Below the pieces are notes generated by a model. It saw only the letters and a list, made by a program, of their open reading frames with translations. It made no database searches and was not told where the DNA came from. Below, piece by piece: positions 23,150-27,558 of a stretch of 27,558 nucleotides of DNA. Each line of letters begins with the position of its first letter. Positions within the stretch are counted from its first letter, which is position 1. The translations under genes were made by a program, and so were the position numbers. The stretch comes from CAZNNH01 sp964574335. Its GTDB lineage: Bacteria > Acidobacteriota > Vicinamibacteria > Fen-336. The stretch is from the NCBI GenBank assembly GCA_964574335.1, contig CAZNNH010000070.1, forward strand, positions 1 to 27,558, read 5' to 3'.

Positions 23150-24126
23150 AGCGGTCCTGCACCGTTCTCGTCACCGGCGTCGGCGCCATCATCGGCTACG
23201 GCATCATCAAGACGCTGCGGGCCAGCGGACGGCGCCACACCATCGTGGGCATCGACATCTTCCCCGACGCCGTAGGGCGACATTGGTGTGACGCCTTCGT
23301 GCGCGGCGTCCGGGCGGAGGATCCGGGGTTCATGGACTTCCTCGACGACGTGGTCCGCGCCCACGGCGTCGATCTCGTGATTCCCGGCATCGAGCAGGAC
23401 GTGTGGCGGCTCAACCAGGAACGCCATAGGCTCCCGGAGCTGGAGACAGCCTTCGCATTGAACGCCGACACGCTGATCCGGTGCGCGCACGACAAGTGGG
23501 CGATGCATCAGGTCCTTCAGTCGCGAGGGCTTCCGGTCATCCCCTCCGTCGTGGAAGGCGACTGGGAACAGGTGAGGCAGGTGCTCGGGGAGCCGCTCCT
23601 GATGAAGCTGCGCACCTCGTACTCGTCGAAGGGGATGCAGGTGATCCACGACCGGTACGAGTACGAGTTCTGGAAGCGAAAGGCCGGCGCCGACTTCATG
23701 GCGCAGCGGCTCGTCGGGAGCGACGACGAGGAGTATACGACCAGCGTCTTCGGCTACGGCGACGGCACGTCCTCGCGCACCATCAGCCTGCAGCGAACGC
23801 TGAGCGGCGAGGGCGCCACGGCGAAGGCGAAGGTCGTCGAGGTGGCCGAGATCGATGCTCGGGTCTTGGAGCTGTGCGCGATCTTCGAGCCGGTCGGGCC
23901 CACCAACTTCCAGTTCCGCCGTCACCACGGCGACTACCTGCTGCTGGAGATCAACCCGCGGATCTCCTCGGCGACCTCCCTGCGGGCGGCCTTCGGCTTC
24001 AACGAGGCGGCGATGTGCATCGAGCACTACCTCGAGGGCGCGCGGCCCGACGCCGCCTCGATCCGCAGGGGAACCGCCTCGCGGTTCATCGACGAGATCG
24101 TCACCCTTGCTGGCGATCCTCTCTGA
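23146..24126 (+). CDS. ATP-grasp ligase (carbamoyl-phosphate synthase-like fold)
   Basis: 326 residues from GTG 23146, overlapping the previous stop as GTGA; a longer in-frame reading to 22837 lies within the SDR gene and is rejected. N-terminal Rossmann-like segment TVLVTGVGAIIGYGIIKTL (6-24), then LIRCAHDKWAMHQVLQSRGLPVIPS, the nucleotide-binding region LLMKLRTSYSSKGM (151-164, K154 and K162) and the metal/ATP residues in LLLEINPRISSATSL (E268, N270). ATP-grasp enzymes join a carboxylate to an amine or thiol through an acylphosphate. Within a glycan cluster it may attach an amino acid or acid to a sugar, as ATP-grasp genes often do in O-antigen loci. The substrate is unknown. Confidence 0.85.
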   Translation: MKRSCTVLVTGVGAIIGYGIIKTLRASGRRHTIVGIDIFPDAVGRHWCDAFVRGVRAEDPGFMDFLDDVVRAHGVDLVIPGIEQDVWRLNQERHRLPELETAFALNADTLIRCAHDKWAMHQVLQSRGLPVIPSVVEGDWEQVRQVLGEPLLMKLRTSYSSKGMQVIHDRYEYEFWKRKAGADFMAQRLVGSDDEEYTTSVFGYGDGTSSRTISLQRTLSGEGATAKAKVVEVAEIDARVLELCAIFEPVGPTNFQFRRHHGDYLLLEINPRISSATSLRAAFGFNEAAMCIEHYLEGARPDAASIRRGTASRFIDEIVTLAGDPL

Positions 24127-24781
24127 CATCCACGGCAACTACCCCGCGCTGGTCGCGGTGCTGGCCGACCTCGACCGGCGCGGCTGTCGGCGTGTGGTCT
24201 CGCTGGGTGACATCGCGGGCTACTACTGCATGGTCAACGAGTGCATCGGCGCCCTCCGGGAGCTCGGGGGGCTCCATCTGAAGGGCAACCACGATCACTA
24301 CCTTGCCACTGGCGCGCCCTGCCCGCGTTCGCGGTCGGCGAGTCGGTGCCTGGCGTTTCAGCGCACGATCGTATCGGAGGCCGATCTTCAATGGCTGGCC
24401 GGGCTGCCGGAGCGGTACCAGGACGCCTCGCTGTCCCTGGTGCATGGCGGTTGGCGTGACCCGATCGACGAGTACCTGGAGAGGCCGAGTCCCGAGTACT
24501 TCGAGGGGTTGCCCGGGAGGTTCTTCTTCTCCGGGCATACCCACGTGCAGACGCTGGCTGGTTGGCAGAAGAGGACGTACTGCAACCCAGGGTCCGTGGG
24601 CCAACCGCGTGACGGGGATCCTCGCGCGGCGTACGCGATCCTCGACGGCGGAACGGTGAACCTGGTGCGCGTCCAGTACGACATCGACGCGGTCGCCCAC
24701 GCCATGCGCCGGTGCGGCTTCGAGAGACGCTACTACCGAAACCTCTATTTGGGAGAGAAGATCCGGGCGGCGTCGGGCTGA
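24107..24781 (+). CDS. Calcineurin-like metallophosphoesterase (YfcE/YmdB-like)
   Basis: 224 residues from TTG 24107, overlapping the ATP-grasp gene by 20 bp; the ribosome site is weak and CTG 24110 cannot be excluded. All metal-binding motifs are present: D7-x-H9 (SDIHGN), GD (34-35, SLGDIAGYY), GNHD (60-63), H113 (LVHGG) and GHTH (143-146). It is a short, soluble two-metal phosphodiesterase or phosphatase. Its inclusion in the glycan unit with an overlapping start suggests it cleaves a phosphate from a sugar or nucleotide intermediate or tunes the pathway, but general phosphodiesterases of this size act on many substrates. Confidence 0.88.
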   Translation: MLAILSDIHGNYPALVAVLADLDRRGCRRVVSLGDIAGYYCMVNECIGALRELGGLHLKGNHDHYLATGAPCPRSRSASRCLAFQRTIVSEADLQWLAGLPERYQDASLSLVHGGWRDPIDEYLERPSPEYFEGLPGRFFFSGHTHVQTLAGWQKRTYCNPGSVGQPRDGDPRAAYAILDGGTVNLVRVQYDIDAVAHAMRRCGFERRYYRNLYLGEKIRAASG

Positions 24782-24837
24782 CCTCGACGGCGCGCAGGCC
24801 CCCGCCACGGCTCGCTCCAGCCGCGTAGCTCCTCCCC

Positions 24838-24860
24838 TCGGCGGGTGTGGGTCCCGCCGA
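24838..24860 (+). terminator. Stem-loop, possible terminator
   Basis: TCGGCGGG (24838-24845) pairs with CCCGCCGA (24853-24860), a perfect 8-bp GC-rich stem with a 7-nt loop, 56 bp after the metallophosphoesterase stop. A TTTT run follows only 9 bases later, overlapping the next promoter. It may weakly end the upstream transcript. Confidence 0.4.
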
Positions 24861-24871
24861 CACCGGCTGTT

Positions 24872-24899
24872 TTGCGACCCTGGGCGGGTCGGATAACAT
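24872..24899 (+). promoter_or_regulatory. Promoter for a probable leaderless mRNA (WbqC gene)
   Basis: TTGCGA (24872-24877), 16-bp spacer, TAACAT (24894-24899), then 10 bp to the ATG at 24910. The design is the same as at 13040-13067. An in-frame ATG at 24898 overlaps the -10 box and so cannot be in the transcript. Confidence 0.55.
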
Positions 24900-24909
24900 G
24901 CCCACTCGC

Positions 24910-25626
24910 ATGCGGTGCGTGATCCTCCAGCCGTCGTACGTCCCCTGGCGGGGCTACTTCCACCAGATCCAGAAAGCGGACGTGTTCGTCTTCTACGACG
25001 ACGTGCAGTACGACAAGAGGGGTTGGCGGAACCGCAACCGCATCAAGACGCCCAGCGGGAGCCGGTGGCTGACCATCCCGGTGCGAAGCTGCGGGGCGCA
25101 GGTCGAGCGCACGCCGATCCGGGAGATCCAGATCTGCTGGGACCGGCCCTGGCCCCAGAAGCACCTGGAGGCGATCCGTCACTCCTACTCGAAGGCGCCG
25201 TTCTTCGAGCGTTACGCGCCGCTGCTCGAGTCCTGCTTCGCGCGGCGCCAGGAGCGACTCGCCGACCTCACCATCGATCTGACCGTGCGGCTGGCCAGCG
25301 AGCTCGGGCTCGCCGGCAAACGGTTCCTGCGCTCCTCGACCCTCTCCGCCTCAGGGGCCAAGGACGACCGTCTGATCTCCCTGCTGAAGGCGCTCTGCGC
25401 CCATCACTACATCAGCGGTCCGTCGGCACGCGCCTACATCGACGAAGCCAAGCTGAACGCCGCAGGGATCACCCTCGAGTACATGAGCTACGACTACCCC
25501 CCGTACGACCAGCTCTACCCGCCGTACGACCCGCACATCTCGATCCTCGACCTGCTGTTCATGAAAGGGCCCGACGCGGGAGAGTACATCTGGGGCCGCC
25601 GGGCCACCGGCAGCGCTGGGCGATGA
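24910..25626 (+). CDS. WbqC-family protein
   Basis: 238 residues from ATG 24910 (MRCVILQPSYVPWRGYFHQI). This start is chosen because WbqC proteins begin with this ILQP-x-Y-x-PW-x-G-x-F block and because the promoter covers the earlier ATG. Further family features are FVFYDDVQYDKRGWRNRN (about 26-43) and SKAPFFERY. WbqC-like genes occur in O-antigen and aminosugar loci; the biochemical activity is unsettled. The stop overlaps the glycosyltransferase start as ATGA, so these two form a coupled pair with their own promoter. Confidence 0.88.
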   Translation: MRCVILQPSYVPWRGYFHQIQKADVFVFYDDVQYDKRGWRNRNRIKTPSGSRWLTIPVRSCGAQVERTPIREIQICWDRPWPQKHLEAIRHSYSKAPFFERYAPLLESCFARRQERLADLTIDLTVRLASELGLAGKRFLRSSTLSASGAKDDRLISLLKALCAHHYISGPSARAYIDEAKLNAAGITLEYMSYDYPPYDQLYPPYDPHISILDLLFMKGPDAGEYIWGRRATGSAGR

Positions 25627-26633
25627 CCGGCCTGGTGGCGGAGTCGATGCCCGGCCTGAGCGTGGTCACCACGCTCTACCGCTCGGCGCCCTACCTGCGG
25701 GAGTTCTACCGACGTGCCGTGGCCGTCGCCGAGCGGGTCTGCCCGAGCTTCGAGCTCGTATTCGTGGACGACGGCTCGCCGGACGAGTCGGCCGAGACCG
25801 TCCGCGAGCTGCTGCGGGAAGACCCCCGGGTGGTGCTGGTCGAGCTGTCCCGCAACTTCGGCCATCATCACGCGGCGTTGGCCGGCCTCGCCCACGCCCG
25901 AGGGAAGCGGGTCTTCCTGATCGATGTGGACCTCGAGGAGTCGCCGGAGTGGCTCGAGGAGTTCGCCGCCCAGATGGGGACTTCCGGCGTCGACGTCGTC
26001 TACGGGGTCAACCGGGTCCGCCGCGGCGCGTTCGTCCGCAAGCAGATTGGCGGCTGGTTCTGGAGCCTCTTCAACCTGTTGTCGGAGACCAAGATCCCAC
26101 GAAACCCCTGCACCGTCCGGCTGATGAGCCGCCGCTACGTCGACGCGCTGATGCGGCTGCCGGACCGAAACCTCTTCCTGGCCGGCAGCTTCGCCTGGCT
26201 GGGGTTCCGGCAGGAGGCGCGCCCGGTCGAGAAGGGGATCCGACCGACCCGGTCGAGCTACGGCCCGCTGCGGCTAGCCAGCCTCTTCGTGGACGCGATC
26301 ACCTCGTTCACCAGCTACCCGCTCAGCCTGATCTTCGTGGTGGGGAGCATCATCGCCAGCCTGGCGTTGGGTGCGGGCCTCTGGCTGGTGATCCGCAAGC
26401 TGGTCGCCCCCGAGTCCATCTCGCTCGGCTGGCCGTCGGTGATCGTCTCGATCTGGTTCCTGGGGGGTCTGACGATCGCCTTCCTCGGCATCATCGGCGT
26501 CTACCTCGGCAAGCTGTTCATCGAGGTGAAGGGGCGACCCGTGTACATCGTGCGCCAAGTCCATCGGGGCTCGCTGGAACCGCAGCCGGGCGCCCCCGAG
26601 GACCCGGTATTCTGCAAGCCCGGCCTCGGCTGA
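25623..26633 (+). CDS. Membrane-anchored family 2 glycosyltransferase (GtrB/DPM1-like)
   Basis: 336 residues from ATG 25623 (ATGA overlap); a longer in-frame reading is the WbqC gene's shadow. GT-A fold: LSVVTTLYRS (12-21), VFVDDGSPDES (46-56), LSRNFGHHHAALAGLAHA (75-92) and the metal/nucleotide motif DVDLEESPE (101-109). Two C-terminal helices at about 228-253 and 275-300 anchor it. Relatives such as GtrB and dolichol-phosphate mannosyltransferase make polyprenyl-phosphate sugars. The usual DxDLQDPP is DVDLEESP here, a small departure seen directly. It probably loads a sugar on undecaprenyl phosphate for the surface glycan. Confidence 0.9.
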   Translation: MTGLVAESMPGLSVVTTLYRSAPYLREFYRRAVAVAERVCPSFELVFVDDGSPDESAETVRELLREDPRVVLVELSRNFGHHHAALAGLAHARGKRVFLIDVDLEESPEWLEEFAAQMGTSGVDVVYGVNRVRRGAFVRKQIGGWFWSLFNLLSETKIPRNPCTVRLMSRRYVDALMRLPDRNLFLAGSFAWLGFRQEARPVEKGIRPTRSSYGPLRLASLFVDAITSFTSYPLSLIFVVGSIIASLALGAGLWLVIRKLVAPESISLGWPSVIVSIWFLGGLTIAFLGIIGVYLGKLFIEVKGRPVYIVRQVHRGSLEPQPGAPEDPVFCKPGLG

Positions 26634-26638
26634 GGGGC

Positions 26639-26818
26639 TCACCCGCTCCGGTCGCGGCTCATCCAGATCGGCGCGGTGGCGAACCAGGCCACCGTCCCCA
26701 GCAGCATCGCTCCCCTGAGCCATGGCTCGCTTTGCCGGCCGGCCAGGAACAGCAGCGGTGGCGCCAGGATCCCGAAGAGCAGCGCCGACCAGGAGACGAG
26801 CTGAAGCAGCGTCTTCAT
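26639..26818 (-). CDS. Small two-helix membrane protein next to an NCS1-type transporter
   Basis: 59 residues from the ATG at 26818, with GGGGAGGGG at good spacing; the in-frame ATG at 26848 would overlap the transporter. Two hydrophobic segments (about 6-26 and 35-52) with a short loop GRQSEPWLRG and a basic tail. It follows the transporter stop by 19 bp and is probably a small accessory subunit. I do not know a named family. Confidence 0.65.
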   Translation of the reverse strand: MKTLLQLVSWSALLFGILAPPLLFLAGRQSEPWLRGAMLLGTVAWFATAPIWMSRDRSG

Positions 26819-26837
26819 CGGGCCCCTCCCCGCTTCG

Positions 26838-27558
26838 TCACGAGACACCCCCCGCGGCTCGGGGGCCCCGCTGCACCAGACGGCTCCCCAGCAGGTAGAG
26901 GGCGGCGGCGATGAACCAGCCGGGCAGGCTCACGAAGAAGATCTCGACGCCGCCGTAGAGGATGAGGCCGGTGCAGGCGAGCAGCGTCACGAACCATGCC
27001 GTGCCGGCCGCCCAGTTGAAGCCGATCCCCCGCTCGGCGGCCCAGCCGCTCTTCAGCCCGAAGCGGTCCATCAGCCAGAAGTCGACGAAGACCACCGCCC
27101 CCATCGGCATCAGTATCAGCCCGTACAGCGCCACGAAGCCGAGCAGCTTCATGGCGATGGCCGGGAACAGGCCGGCCAGGGTGGCGATGCCGCCGGTGAC
27201 CAGCGTGACCTTGAAGCGCGAGGCCTTCGGCACGATGGCCTGGAAAGCCAGGCCGGCCCGGTAGATGGTGGGGTTGGCGGTGGTCCAGCCGGCGACGATC
27301 ACGCACAGCAGGCCGGTGACGCCGCAGGCCCCGTACGCCATCGGCCCCGGCAGCACGTCGGTGTTGGTCGGGTCCTGGTGGAGCTGCAGCGCGTAGAGCA
27401 TGGCCGCGGACAGCCAGGCCATGAAGTGACCGACGTACATGCCGGTGCCGGAGGCGATCCCGTACCAGGACTTGCGGGCGAAGCGGAAGACCGACAGGTC
27501 CGACATGCCGATGTGCATGGCCATGTTGCAGAACCAGGCGAAGAAGGTCACGTGCCAG
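26838..27558 (-). CDS. NCS1-type nucleobase/cation symporter, C-terminal part
   Basis: The frame is open to the window edge; about 240 residues are visible and the N-terminal portion is missing. At least six hydrophobic helices, with FCNMAMHIGMSDLSVFRFARK, YVGHFMAWLSAAM, GWTTANPTIYRAGLAFQAI and GLILMPMGAVVFVDFWL, match the later part of NCS1 (purine/cytosine/hydantoin) transporters, where GWTTANPTIYR-like and PxxxVxxxDxxL segments are conserved. Such proteins import nucleobases or related ring compounds with Na+ or H+. The substrate cannot be assigned from the visible part. An apparent GTG at 27551 is internal, since the reading continues upstream. Confidence 0.8.
   Translation of the reverse strand, partial: WHVTFFAWFCNMAMHIGMSDLSVFRFARKSWYGIASGTGMYVGHFMAWLSAAMLYALQLHQDPTNTDVLPGPMAYGACGVTGLLCVIVAGWTTANPTIYRAGLAFQAIVPKASRFKVTLVTGGIATLAGLFPAIAMKLLGFVALYGLILMPMGAVVFVDFWLMDRFGLKSGWAAERGIGFNWAAGTAWFVTLLACTGLILYGGVEIFFVSLPGWFIAAALYLLGSRLVQRGPRAAGGVS

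Noticed and set aside
24782..24909. Possible tRNA or small RNA in the gap
   Set aside because: No cloverleaf or conserved T-loop; the content is explained by a hairpin and a promoter.
24898..25626. WbqC start at the ATG of 24898
   Set aside because: This ATG overlaps the predicted -10 box and adds four residues before the family's conserved N-terminus.
1..27558. CRISPR array, transposase or integrase
   Set aside because: No regularly spaced direct repeats and no recombinase motifs were seen on either strand.

Overview
The window is about 27.5 kb of uniformly GC-rich DNA (roughly 70% by eye) from a Gram-negative bacterium: there is a TonB-dependent outer-membrane receptor, a lipoprotein, Tat-type signals and periplasmic cytochromes. 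GTG and TTG starts, 1-4 bp start/stop overlaps and very short intergenic gaps are common. The gene mix (PQQ-like and NHL propellers, NapC-type multiheme cytochrome, YfhO protein, carboxypeptidase-regulatory-domain TonB receptor) suggests an Acidobacteriota-like soil or sediment lineage. That placement is inference; there is no rRNA or universal marker. No tRNA, CRISPR array, transposase or integrase was seen.

Region 1 (231-12207) is the most interesting part. Eight minus-strand genes (10343 down to 231) are packed head to tail with overlaps or gaps of at most 5 bp. In transcription order they encode a PQQ-like propeller with an N-terminal anchor, an NHL propeller with an anchor, a 71-residue Tat-type four-cysteine protein, a Tat-type ferredoxin with up to four [4Fe-4S] sites, a NapH/NosR-like membrane polyferredoxin, a second PQQ-like propeller with three membrane helices, a NuoE-NuoF fusion with a second thioredoxin-like [2Fe-2S] domain and C-terminal ferredoxins, and a [2Fe-2S]/GltD-like flavoprotein that lacks its NAD(P)H-binding fold. 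Divergent from them are a hexaheme NapC/NirT-family cytochrome and a coupled small GlsB-like membrane protein. Together these read as an NADH-linked cytoplasmic module joined through membrane and periplasmic iron-sulfur proteins to a heme carrier. No known terminal reductase is present. I do not recognise the assembly as a described complex.

Region 2 (12282-13805) holds a secreted chalcone-isomerase-like protein, a META/HslJ-type lipoprotein and a small cysteine-containing protein. Region 3 (13892-17246) looks like metal handling: a small exported protein with eight clustered cysteines, a TonB receptor carrying the CxxxM and HxM copper-binding signatures of OprC, and a ferritin-like protein. 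A cupin, an MgtE magnesium channel and a YfhO-type membrane protein follow on the minus strand (17264-21455).

Region 4 (21571-26633) is a plus-strand glycan or surface-polymer cluster: methyltransferase, NAD-dependent epimerase/dehydratase, ATP-grasp ligase, metallophosphoesterase, WbqC-family protein and a membrane-anchored family 2 glycosyltransferase, most with overlapping ends. The right edge (26639-27558, minus) has a small two-helix membrane protein and the C-terminal part of an NCS1-type transporter cut by the window.

Two plus-strand genes (13077 and 24910) share a TTGCGA-N16-TAASAT promoter whose predicted transcription start lies only a few bases before the start codon, suggesting leaderless messages.
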